Origin: Ruminococcaceae bacterium UBA1320
GTDB lineage: Bacteria; Bacillota; Clostridia; Oscillospirales; Ethanoligenentaceae
Direction: 5' to 3'
DNA: 59,408 bases
Assembly: GCA_002306975.1 (NCBI GenBank)
Contig: DBTI01000094.1
Span: forward strand, 1,193-60,600
Shown: in pieces, positions 52,226-59,408 of the stretch
How positions within the stretch are numbered: position 1 is the stretch's first letter
How the letters are laid out: the number at the start of each line of letters is the position of its first letter
Notes under the pieces: model-generated
The model's database searches: none
Seen by the model: only the letters and a program-made list of their open reading frames with translations
Told to the model about the DNA's origin: nothing
Made by a program: the position numbers and the translations under genes

Positions 52226-54019
52226 TCAACTTAAGTCCCTCCCTATCGCACCAAATGAGCAAAGCCCTGTGCAGAGCCCGCAGCCATAACAGAGCGACGC
52301 GTCTATTTCCGCTTTTTTATCTGCCGAACGGTGAAGCGCGGGGCAGCCTATTTCATTAATGCATTTGCCGCACGCTTTGCACTTTTCCGTGTCAACTTTC
52401 AAGGCGAACTCGCGTTTGAAAAGCGCGATGCAGGGGGCTTCGAAAACAATCGCGGAAACAGTATCCTGCTGCGATGCTTCACGGGCAGCCTCTATCGCCG
52501 CCTTTTGGTCAAAAGGATCCAGACGGCGGACATATGAAACGCCAAGCCCTTTGAGCGTGTCGTATATGCTGATTTTCGGTGAATCTGTACCCATCATGGT
52601 TTTACCTATGCCCGGGTGCGGCTGATGGCCTGTCATTGCCGTAGTGCTGTTGTCAAGAACAACAACCGTTATCGGGGTTTTGTTGTAAAGCGCGTTGACT
52701 ACACCCGGAATACCGGTGTGGAAAAAGGTTGAGTCACCGATAAAGGCAAAAACCTTTTTATTCGGTTCAACACGCTTAATGCCCTGCGCAACTGTGATTG
52801 AGGCGCCCATGCAAAGGCAGGTGTCCGCCATATCCAGCGGCTTCGCGTTGCCAAGCGTGTAACAGCCGATATCACCGGTGAAAACCGCCTCCTGCCCCTT
52901 CATCGCCTGCTTTACGGCATAGAACGACGCGCGGTGAGGGCAGCCGGCGCAGAGGTTTGGTGCGCGCGTCGGCAGCGGCTCAGGATACGCTTCGGTTTGT
53001 TTGTTTTCTTCTTTTATATGAAAAAATTCTTTAAGTATTTTTTCAACCGCCTCGCAGCTTAGCTCGCCGCATTTTGGCACGTTGCCGGTCTTTTTGCCGT
53101 ATATCTTGACGTTTCTGCCTAAACCCACTGTTTCAGCGGTCAGCGCTTCTTCAATAACCGGGTCAAGCTCCTCGATTACAAGCGCGCGGGAAAGTCCGTC
53201 GAGGAACCGCGCTGCTTTCTTTTTAGGGAACGGATAAGCTGTGCCGACCTTAAAAACGCGCACATCAAGCCCCAGTTTTTCTATAACATCATGCGCATAA
53301 GCGTAAGCGATGCCCGAAGCGGCGATGCCATCGCCGGCACTGCCTGTTACATGGTTAAACTCACTGTCATCAAAGATGTCGGCGATCTCGTCCTGCTTTT
53401 TTTCCAGCTTGATATGATTTTTATAGGCAAGCGGGGGGAAGATTACCCACTTGGGGTCTTTTACAAAGCCCTCCGGCGTATATTCATACTTGCCGCCCGA
53501 CAATTCGACATCGGCGCAGGCGTGGCAAACGCGGGTTGTCGGTCGTAAGAACACCGGCAGCCCGATTTTCTCGGAAAGTTCAAAGGCATACACAGCCATT
53601 TTATAGGCTTCCTCCGGCGTAGAGGGGTCAAGCACCGGCAGATTGGAATATTTCGCGAAATGGCGTGTATCCTGCTCGGTCTGTGAAGAGTTGGGACCCG
53701 GATCGTCCGCTACGAGCACAACCATGCCACCCTTTGTTCCTATGTAAGAAAGGCTCATAAGCGGGTCGGACGCGACATTCAAACCGACCTGTTTCATTGT
53801 AACCATAACGCGCGCACCTGAATATGAAGCGCCCGCACCAAGCTCCATAGCCGCCTTTTCATTTACCGACCATTCGACATAAATGCCGCCGTCATTATTT
53901 TTCGCAACGGTTTCAAGCACCTCGGTTGACGGTGTGCCGGGATAACCGCACACGACCTTGACTCCTGCGCTGATCGCGCCAAACGCGATGGCTTCATTGC
54001 CCATCAGCAGTTTTTTCAT
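52226..54019 (-). CDS. iorA: Indolepyruvate ferredoxin oxidoreductase alpha subunit
   Basis: 597 residues. Pyrimidine-binding domain at the N-terminus (MGNEAIAFGAISAGVKVVCG, GYPGTPSTEVLE), a middle domain, a thiamine-pyrophosphate domain (about 365-510: GDIGCYTLG, CMGASITVAQGI, FIGDSTFFHTGIPG) and a C-terminal double [4Fe-4S] ferredoxin domain (CKACGKCINEIGC and CYGCGLCTGLC). Oxygen sensitive, so the host is anaerobic. First gene after a T-box leader, with a repeat copy between leader and start. Starts ATG 54019 with AGGAGG-like GGAGG ahead. Confidence 0.95.
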   Translation of the reverse strand: MKKLLMGNEAIAFGAISAGVKVVCGYPGTPSTEVLETVAKNNDGGIYVEWSVNEKAAMELGAGASYSGARVMVTMKQVGLNVASDPLMSLSYIGTKGGMVVLVADDPGPNSSQTEQDTRHFAKYSNLPVLDPSTPEEAYKMAVYAFELSEKIGLPVFLRPTTRVCHACADVELSGGKYEYTPEGFVKDPKWVIFPPLAYKNHIKLEKKQDEIADIFDDSEFNHVTGSAGDGIAASGIAYAYAHDVIEKLGLDVRVFKVGTAYPFPKKKAARFLDGLSRALVIEELDPVIEEALTAETVGLGRNVKIYGKKTGNVPKCGELSCEAVEKILKEFFHIKEENKQTEAYPEPLPTRAPNLCAGCPHRASFYAVKQAMKGQEAVFTGDIGCYTLGNAKPLDMADTCLCMGASITVAQGIKRVEPNKKVFAFIGDSTFFHTGIPGVVNALYNKTPITVVVLDNSTTAMTGHQPHPGIGKTMMGTDSPKISIYDTLKGLGVSYVRRLDPFDQKAAIEAAREASQQDTVSAIVFEAPCIALFKREFALKVDTEKCKACGKCINEIGCPALHRSADKKAEIDASLCYGCGLCTGLCSFGAIGRDLS

Positions 54020-54068
54020 CTATGAACCTCCATCCGCGAAACGCGGTAATCTATAGCAATATATTTTT

Positions 54069-54097
54069 GTGTCTCCCTCTTTCCGGTGGGGAAACAC
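54069..54097. repeat. GC-rich palindromic repeat, copy 8 (decayed)
   Basis: GTGTCTCCC...GGGGAAACAC with a degenerate centre. It lies inside the transcribed leader between the T-box terminator and iorA, flanked by GCAAAGCGGTTTTATGCAAT. Confidence 0.6.
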
Positions 54098-54123
54098 TTT
54101 TTGCAAAGCGGTTTTATGCAATA

Positions 54124-54400
54124 AAAAGCGCCTATCCTTGTAATTAAACAAGGACAGACGTTTAGTCTGCGGTACCACCTTGATTGAGCCTATACGGCCC
54201 CGCCTCTGTTGCGGCTTAACGCGCCGCCTGTCGTCGGATTTTACTCGCAGCCAAAGATGCTGTTTTCCTTCCGCCTTCCAAAGCCCACCCACCGGTTATC
54301 TCCTGCCGCATTTCAGCAAACAGCGGCTCTCTGAGAGGACATGCGCCGATTTTGTCTTTTTCACAGGTTTTCTGTATTAAAAAAGCGCTTGTTTTTAAAC
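54124..54400 (-). ncRNA. T-box leader of iorA-iorB-paaK, probably tRNA-Trp responsive
   Basis: The minus-strand RNA contains the T-box hallmark AAGGUGGUACCGC (54181-54169, antiterminator, binds the tRNA CCA end), a stem I with AGAGAG and apical UGUUUGCUGAAAU, a stem III (GCGGC...GCCGC), and a terminator CGUCUGUCCUUG / CAAGGAUAGGCG followed by CUUUUU (54160-54124). In my fold the specifier bulge reads GUGGGUGGG (54292-54284) between AAAG/CUUU and CGG/CCG helices; UGG (54287-54285), Trp, is the best codon in register, but the register is not certain. Uncharged tRNA would allow read-through. Confidence 0.9.
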
Positions 54401-54431
54401 AAATCGCCGTTTTTTGTTCGATATTAATATA

Positions 54432-54460
54432 AGAATAGTATAATTCTTCTTTTTTGTCAA
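54432..54460 (-). promoter_or_regulatory. Promoter of the T-box operon
   Basis: Minus-strand TTGACA (54460-54455), 17 bases, TATTCT (54437-54432), placing the start just before stem I of the T-box. Confidence 0.7.
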
Positions 54461-54563
54461 GTGCGCTTTAGCCATAACTTTAATCCATTATTAAAGCTAT
54501 GGCTATATGATATAATCTGCAATAAGCGGCGTGATATAAATTATAAACCGAATTTATAGTCTT

Positions 54564-55037
54564 TTATATTCCATCACAAAAGCTCTTAATCTTTTGCACA
54601 GTTTCTTCCGATTGTGTTTTTTTAGGCGAAATCAAATCAAAAGTTGCAATCACTTCACAAGCCGGAAGCGCGTCTTTCAGCTTATCCAAGCACTTCCCTA
54701 CCCCTCCCGCACTGCAGGCGAATAGAGCAACTTTCTTTTTCGACAAATCATTTTCTTTTATAAATGTTTTAATAGGTGGGGTAAAACTTCCTGCCCAGAC
54801 AGGCGTTCCGATAATAACCAAATCATATTTTTCGACATCAAAATCATAAGGAAGAAGTTTCGGTGACTCGCCGAATACGACGCTCTTTCCACCCCAGAAG
54901 AATTTGCTTACATTTCCACGCGGATAATCTTTTGCAGGTTCAAGTCTTAATTCATCCGCACCTGTAAATTCCGCAATTTTATCCGCCACATATTTTGTAT
55001 TCCCTTCAAGTGAAAAATAAACTACAATAGCTTTCAT
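54564..55037 (-). CDS. Flavodoxin
   Basis: 157 residues. FMN phosphate loop at the start (VVYFSLEGNTKYVAD), second loop IIGTPVWAGSFTPPI, third FACSAGGVGKCL. A small cytosolic FMN electron carrier, or a flavodoxin-like reductase. It begins 2 bases after the PadR stop, so it is transcribed and repressed with it. Confidence 0.88.
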   Translation of the reverse strand: MKAIVVYFSLEGNTKYVADKIAEFTGADELRLEPAKDYPRGNVSKFFWGGKSVVFGESPKLLPYDFDVEKYDLVIIGTPVWAGSFTPPIKTFIKENDLSKKKVALFACSAGGVGKCLDKLKDALPACEVIATFDLISPKKTQSEETVQKIKSFCDGI

Positions 55038-55039
55038 CT

Positions 55040-55609
55040 TTATCGCTCCTGTTCATCAGTTATTTTATCGACACTCTTTAATGCCTCTTCCGTTTCTCCG
55101 CACCATTCCAGGTATGCCCTATATGCTTTTATGCCAAACTTCGCTGTTAACAAATAGTATAAATGTGCATCTTCGGTATCTTTAATTTGTTCCAATCGGC
55201 TTGCTATATGTTCTAAATCGGCAAGTTCGATTTCGATTTTTTCTTTAAATTTTGTAACATGTGCTAAAGTATTATCTTTTCCTATTTCACTGCCAAAAAA
55301 CAGCTTTAGTAAAGTTTCATATCGTAATTCATCCTTTTTGACAGGCTCAAACAGCCACTCCTTTAAATGGTTGCGGCCATCCTCTGTAATTGTGTAAATG
55401 ATTTTATCTCGCCCGTTCTCTTTTGTTTCAAGCTTTGTTATCATTCCATTTTGAACCATGCTGTTTAACGTAGGATAAATGCTTCCGAAACTGGCTCTCC
55501 AGAAATACTTTAATTTCGTATCCATCCTATTTTTGATTTGATAACCGGTCAATGATTCGTTGCTTAACAAACCAAGAATAGCGCAGTCCATTTTCTTTTC
55601 AGTTGCCAT
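55040..55609 (-). CDS. PadR-family transcriptional repressor
   Basis: 189 residues from ATG 55609 (a start at 55621 is also possible). N-terminal winged helix (about 5-85) with ILGLLSNESLTGYQIKNRM and the PadR sequence FGSIYPTLNSMVQNGMITK; C-terminal helical dimerisation domain (90-189, Vir_C type). PadR proteins sense phenolics, antibiotics or other small molecules. The promoter carries a large palindrome in exactly the right place for self-repression, so the regulon includes the flavodoxin. Confidence 0.92.
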   Translation of the reverse strand: MATEKKMDCAILGLLSNESLTGYQIKNRMDTKLKYFWRASFGSIYPTLNSMVQNGMITKLETKENGRDKIIYTITEDGRNHLKEWLFEPVKKDELRYETLLKLFFGSEIGKDNTLAHVTKFKEKIEIELADLEHIASRLEQIKDTEDAHLYYLLTAKFGIKAYRAYLEWCGETEEALKSVDKITDEQER

Positions 55610-55633
55610 CCGGTACCTCATATTTTTATAATC

Positions 55634-55684
55634 TATATATCAGTGTGATACATAGATTATATATCACACTGATATATAAGTCAA
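55634..55684 (-). promoter_or_regulatory. PadR promoter with double operator
   Basis: Minus-strand TTGACT (55684-55679), a 17-base spacer (55678-55662) and TATAAT (55661-55656). The spacer is itself the arm TATATATCAGTGTGATA of a perfect 17-bp inverted repeat whose other arm (55650-55634) lies just after the -10. Each arm includes the smaller palindrome TATCA-N3-TGATA, so two dimers could bind. Confidence 0.85.
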
Positions 55685-55720
55685 TACCTTCGTTCATTTT
55701 TTTGTCTTGTGCAGAAAAAT

Positions 55721-55747
55721 AAAAAGAGGCAGGGAAAACTCCCTGCC
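55721..55747 (-). terminator. Terminator of oppA
   Basis: GGCAGGGA-AAAC-TCCCTGCC; on the minus strand it is followed by TCTTTTTATTTTTC. A GC-rich repeat copy stands between it and the oppA stop. Confidence 0.8.
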
Positions 55748-55752
55748 CTAAA

Positions 55753-55789
55753 TAGATGTCTCCCCCGCCGGAGGCGGGGGAGACATCTA
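55753..55789. repeat. GC-rich palindromic repeat, copy 9
   Basis: TAGATGTCTCCCCCGCC-GGA-GGCGGGGGAGACATCTA, perfect 17-bp arms, 30 bases after the oppA stop. Confidence 0.9.
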
Positions 55790-55818
55790 AAAATTTGTTA
55801 TATTGCTATAACTGTAAA

Positions 55819-57576
55819 TTACTTTACCGAAGCCCACATCAGGTATTTGTAGCCCATTGAGGATGATACATAGCCCTGAAGCTTTGAGCTGACAAGATCA
55901 GGATTGGTGTAGTAGTAGATTGGCATGCAGGCATAGTTATCTGTAAGGATTTTTTCCGCCTGATGCAGCTCGGTCATACGCTTGGTGGCGTCGCTTTCCT
56001 TCTTGGCACCCGAAATGAGCTTATCAAATTCGGCGTTGGAGAACTTGGAGTCGTTGTTGCCGCTGTTTGAAACGAAGATATCAAGGAAGGTCATCGGGTC
56101 TGCATAGTCGGCGTTCCAACCGTCACGGGCGACCTGATAGTTGCCGGTGTTGCGGTCGTTTATAAATACAGACCATTCCTCGTTAACAATGTTGACATTG
56201 ATGCCAAGGTTCTTTTTCCACTCTGACTGAACAAATTCAGCGGGCTTTTGGTGAATTTCACTGGTGTTGTATTTGATTGTTATGGTTGGAAAGCCTTTTC
56301 CGTCTGGATATCCGGCTTCGGCAAGCGCTTTCTTCGCTTCGGCGATATTTGCGGCGTTTCCAGCCGATGACACGTCAAAAGGCTCCTTGCCGTTTTCTCT
56401 GAAATCTGTTTTGCCGTCCGCGTCAAGAATACCGTAAGGCACGATTGAACCGGCTGGCTTTTGACCGCCCTTTGCAACGCTGTTCACAAGATAATCTCTG
56501 TCAATCGCAAGTGTCAACGCTTTTCTTACATTAATATTGTCGAACGGCGCAACCTTGTCGTTGAATGCATAATAGTAAATTCCAAGGTTACTGTAGATCT
56601 TTGCTTCATTGTTTTTAACAAGTGTCGCAAGCTCGTCTGTCGGATAATCTTCCGCAAGATCAAGCTGACCGTTTTTGAATGCCGCAAGGATAGAGTTTGT
56701 ATCGTTCATCAGCAGAAAATCAAGTTCTGATCCGACGATGTTCTTCTTATCATAATAGTTCGGATTTGCAACAAAAACCATTTTGCTGTTGTGGTTCCAT
56801 GTCTTGAGCATATACGGGCCGTTGCCGATATAGGTTGCAGGATCCGTTGCCCACTTGTCGGGATTCTTCTCTATAATATCTTTTCTTACAGGGTCAAGTG
56901 TCGGGAAACCGGCGATCTGAAGAAAATAGGTGCAGGGGCTGACAAGTGTAACAACAAGCGTGTAATCGTCTGTTGCCTTTGCGCCAAGGTCGTCAAGCCA
57001 GATGGCGGAGCCGTCTTTTTTGGCTGAAACATAAGCACCGTTTGGATCTTCCGTGTAGTTGCCCTTAGCGTCCTTAACCGGTTTGCCGGCCTTGTCGACC
57101 TTAACCTTTGCAGGTTTGCCGTTTTTGTCGACATACTGTGAGGTGATCGCTTCAGCATTCGTGATATAGTTGAGCTGATAAGAATACGGTGAAGCAGTCA
57201 AAGGATTGACCGCTCTCTGCCATGCATAGACGAAGTCGCCCGCCGTAACAGATTTGCCGTCGCTCCATTTTGCGTCTTTTCTGATGTGGAAGGTATAGAT
57301 CAAGCCGTCCTTGCTGATATCCCAGCTCTCGGCTGTTCCTGCAACTGTTTTATTGTCTTTATCTGCTTTTGTAAGCCCTTCAAAAGCATGAACAAGATAG
57401 ATTGAGCCGTCGACTGCCTGGTTGATTGCAGGATCGATTGACTTTGGCTCTGAACCGACACAAGCTTTAATCGGCTTTAAACCATTTGTAGTGCCGGTAT
57501 TTTGCGATGATTTGCACCCTGCGAAAACAGAGGCAACCATAACCGCCGCAAGCGCGATTGATAATACTTTTTTCAT
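55819..57576 (-). CDS. oppA: Oligopeptide-binding lipoprotein OppA
   Basis: 585 residues from ATG 57576 (GAGGAG 9 bases ahead; the longer frame to 57642 is rejected). Lipobox VFAGC (Cys20), then a family-5 extracellular binding protein: EPKSIDPAINQAVDGSIYLV, ADKDNKTVAGTAESWDISKD, PYMLKTWNHN, ALTLAIDRDYLVN. A Lys/Gly-rich insert (about 165-200) forms a repetitive loop (KNGKPAKVKVDKAGKPVKDA). Captures peptides outside the membrane for the OppBCDF importer. It is last in the operon, after oppF, with a 168-base gap. Confidence 0.95.
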   Translation of the reverse strand: MKKVLSIALAAVMVASVFAGCKSSQNTGTTNGLKPIKACVGSEPKSIDPAINQAVDGSIYLVHAFEGLTKADKDNKTVAGTAESWDISKDGLIYTFHIRKDAKWSDGKSVTAGDFVYAWQRAVNPLTASPYSYQLNYITNAEAITSQYVDKNGKPAKVKVDKAGKPVKDAKGNYTEDPNGAYVSAKKDGSAIWLDDLGAKATDDYTLVVTLVSPCTYFLQIAGFPTLDPVRKDIIEKNPDKWATDPATYIGNGPYMLKTWNHNSKMVFVANPNYYDKKNIVGSELDFLLMNDTNSILAAFKNGQLDLAEDYPTDELATLVKNNEAKIYSNLGIYYYAFNDKVAPFDNINVRKALTLAIDRDYLVNSVAKGGQKPAGSIVPYGILDADGKTDFRENGKEPFDVSSAGNAANIAEAKKALAEAGYPDGKGFPTITIKYNTSEIHQKPAEFVQSEWKKNLGINVNIVNEEWSVFINDRNTGNYQVARDGWNADYADPMTFLDIFVSNSGNNDSKFSNAEFDKLISGAKKESDATKRMTELHQAEKILTDNYACMPIYYYTNPDLVSSKLQGYVSSSMGYKYLMWASVK

Positions 57577-57744
57577 TTCCAAATCTCCTCTTATCTCTCT
57601 ATCTGTCATGGTTGTGCTTGAATTTATTTCATACAGAACCAATATTTAAGCCCTCAAGGGGTTTAAAACCTATATAAAGCGGTTTTTATCTATATCTTGC
57701 CGCCCATATTCGACCTTAATTGACAAATTTTAGCTATACGATTT

Positions 57745-58701
57745 TCAATTAAACAAACATGCGCAGAAATGACCCGGTGAAACTTCCCGCATCTGAGGAA
57801 CCGTGCTTGCGCATTCCGGTTTTGCAAGCGGGCAGCGTGTGCGGAATTTACAACCCGAAGGCGGATTTAACGGGGAAGGAATTTCCCCCTTAAGAATCTG
57901 CTTTTTACTGGTTATTTCCGATTTCGGCTTTGCTACCGGAATAGCGGAAATAAGCGCCTGAGTATATGGGTGAGTCGGATTGCGGTAAAGCTCATCGCTT
58001 GTGGCAAGCTCAACGAGCGAACCGAGATACATAACGCCGACCCTGTCGCTGATATGCTTGACAATAGAAAGGTCGTGCGCGATAAACAAATAGGTGAGCG
58101 ACATTTTTTTCTGCATTTCTTCAAGCATGTTGACTATCTGTGCCTGAATGGAAACGTCAAGTGCGGAAACAGGTTCGTCGCACACGATGAAAGACGGCTG
58201 AACGGCAAGCGCCCTCGCTATTCCGATACGCTGACGCTGTCCGCCGGAAAACTCGTGTGGATAGCGCTGAGCATGGTCGGAGTTTAGGCCAACGGTGCGC
58301 AAAAGCTCCATTATCTTATCCTTGCGCTCAGTCTTGTTTCTATAAAGCCGGTGAATATCAAGCGGTTCGCCAACAATGTCGGCGACGGTCATTCGAGGAT
58401 CAAGCGACGCATATGGGTCCTGAAAAATTATCTGCATTTTTTTGCGATATTCAGTAATGTCACCCTTTGTGATGTCTTTATCCTCATAAAATATTTTGCC
58501 CGATGTCGGTTCAATTAACCTTAAAAGCGTTCTGCCAAGTGTAGTCTTTCCGCAACCGCTTTCGCCGACAAGACCGAGCGTTTCGCCTTTTGCTATTTCT
58601 AACGAAACATCGTCAACAGCTTTGACAACGCCATGGCTGAATGTATTTCGAACATTAAAATATTGTTTTAAATTTTCTGCTCTGATTAATTTTTCGCTCA
58701 T
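57745..58701 (-). CDS. oppF: Oligopeptide ABC transporter ATPase OppF
   Basis: 318 residues. Walker A GESGCGKTTL (about 49-58), Q-loop IIFQDPYASLDPRM, signature EFSGGQRQRIGIARAL, Walker B FIVCDEPVSALD, H-loop IAHDLS, and the C-terminal oligopeptide extension with cysteines GCKFRTRCPLAKPEC that in OppD/F relatives holds an Fe-S cluster or metal. Overlaps oppD by 4 bases. Confidence 0.95.
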   Translation of the reverse strand: MSEKLIRAENLKQYFNVRNTFSHGVVKAVDDVSLEIAKGETLGLVGESGCGKTTLGRTLLRLIEPTSGKIFYEDKDITKGDITEYRKKMQIIFQDPYASLDPRMTVADIVGEPLDIHRLYRNKTERKDKIMELLRTVGLNSDHAQRYPHEFSGGQRQRIGIARALAVQPSFIVCDEPVSALDVSIQAQIVNMLEEMQKKMSLTYLFIAHDLSIVKHISDRVGVMYLGSLVELATSDELYRNPTHPYTQALISAIPVAKPKSEITSKKQILKGEIPSPLNPPSGCKFRTRCPLAKPECASTVPQMREVSPGHFCACLFN

Positions 58702-59408
58702 TCTGCGGTCTCCTTTCCCTGTGCCCTTGGATCATGCAGCCAGCAGGCGGACTCATGTCCTTCTGAAATTTTTGTATATGGCGGCAGATTTGAAAGGCAA
58801 ACCTTAAGGCATTTTTCGCAGCGCTGTGCAAACGGGCAGCCCGCCGGAGGATTGAGCAAATCTATCGGCGTGCCCTCGATCGGAATAAGCGGCTGTGAGC
58901 TGTCAAGCTTTGGAATGGATGCCAGCAGTCCTTTTGTGTAGGGATGCTGAGGGTTGCGGAAAATTTCCTCACACGGGGCGGACTCGACGATTTTGCCGCC
59001 GTACATAACAACAACCTTGTCCGCAACATCGGCGACAATGCCAAGGTCATGCGTAATCATCATAACCGACATGTGGATTTTTTTGCGAAGCTCTTTTATT
59101 ATTTCAAGGATCTGTGCCTGAATCGTTACGTCAAGCGCAGTCGTCGGCTCATCGGCAATCAGCATTTTGGGGTTGCCTGCAAGTGCCATGGCAATCATAA
59201 CGCGCTGACGCATGCCGCCGGAAAACTCATGCGGATATTGTTTCATGCGCTTTTCGGGCTCGTTGATACCCACAAGGCCGAGAAGTTCCACGGCTCTTGC
59301 GTGCCGCTCCTGCCGGTTCATGCTTGTGTGCAGTTGCAGCATTTCCGTAAGCTGATTGCCGATGGTGTACACTGGATTCAGCGACGTCATCGGATCCTGG
59401 AAGATCAT
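58698..59408 (-). CDS. oppD: Oligopeptide ABC transporter ATPase OppD, 5' end outside window
   Basis: 236 codons, running off the right edge. The visible part starts at the Q-loop (MIFQDPMTSLNPVYTIG), then signature EFSGGMRQRVMIAMAL, Walker B MLIADEPTTALD, H-loop MITHDLGIVAD and the C-terminal extension with cysteines GCPFAQRCEKCLKVC. The Walker A lies beyond 59408, so the ATG at the edge is internal. oppB and oppC are expected further right. Confidence 0.93.
   Translation of the reverse strand: MIFQDPMTSLNPVYTIGNQLTEMLQLHTSMNRQERHARAVELLGLVGINEPEKRMKQYPHEFSGGMRQRVMIAMALAGNPKMLIADEPTTALDVTIQAQILEIIKELRKKIHMSVMMITHDLGIVADVADKVVVMYGGKIVESAPCEEIFRNPQHPYTKGLLASIPKLDSSQPLIPIEGTPIDLLNPPAGCPFAQRCEKCLKVCLSNLPPYTKISEGHESACWLHDPRAQGKETAE

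Noticed and set aside
1..59408. CRISPR array, rRNA, tRNA or tmRNA
   Set aside because: Repeats present are dispersed palindromes and not regularly spaced; no tRNA- or rRNA-like sequence was recognised by reading.

Overview
The window reads as a chromosome segment of a low-to-moderate GC Firmicute of class Clostridia, probably an anaerobic spore former related to the Oscillospiraceae/Ruminococcaceae. This is inferred from gene content, not from a marker gene: a clostridial-type agr quorum-sensing locus, a Bacillus-type spore-coat transglutaminase, a C_GCAxxG_C_C protein, an FlxA-like protein, a VanW protein, an oxygen-sensitive 2-oxoacid:ferredoxin oxidoreductase (IorAB) behind a T-box leader, and strong Shine-Dalgarno sites. 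No rRNA, tRNA, CRISPR array, integrase or transposase gene was found.

Layout. 0-0.6 kb: the start of an MFS drug exporter whose promoter overlaps a palindromic operator. 0.7-3.8 kb: a complete agr-like system on the minus strand (LytTR regulator, GHKL kinase, AgrB, and a 43-residue AgrD that is easy to miss). Two 9-bp repeats at 21-bp spacing, the geometry of an AgrA/LytTR site, stand in front of agrB. 4-6.5 kb: an orphan membrane protein, an ATC-hydrolase-family protein and a flavin oxidoreductase. 6.6-8.8 kb: a structured leader, an unrecognised gene and the translationally coupled tgl. 9-19.7 kb: a carbohydrate module read leftwards: YesM/YesN-type two-component system, ABC sugar importer, glycosidase-like protein, D-lyxose isomerase and polyol dehydrogenase. 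20-25.4 kb: a PAS sensor kinase and a response regulator without DNA-binding domain, facing a 31-residue membrane peptide and a KimA-type potassium importer.

25.4-37.4 kb: a diguanylate cyclase, an S66 carboxypeptidase, a GNAT enzyme, a CPA2 Na+/H+ antiporter behind an attenuator-like leader, MsrAB, a MalT-like regulator, an ABC-2 exporter and a C_GCAxxG_C_C protein. 37.5-49.9 kb: topoisomerase III, a secreted GH18 protein broken by one in-frame TAA, VanW, CmpB-like and FlxA-like proteins, an MsbA-like ABC exporter, a YgjP-type metalloprotease, enolase and an alpha/beta hydrolase. 50-54.5 kb: T-box-iorA-iorB-paaK, apparently tryptophan responsive. 54.5-59.4 kb: a PadR regulator with flavodoxin and a textbook self-operator promoter, then oppD (cut by the window edge)-oppF-oppA.

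Across 8.7-55.8 kb a GC-rich palindrome with core CTCCCCCGCC/GGCGGGGGAG recurs at least nine times in intergenic gaps, with recognisable AT-rich flanks, in both orientations and with variant cores. It looks like a small non-autonomous repeat (REP/MITE-like) that the genome may partly use as terminators. The strongest candidates for something not yet described are the new AgrD signal, the leader before the antiporter, the leader and unknown gene coupled to tgl, and the repeat family.
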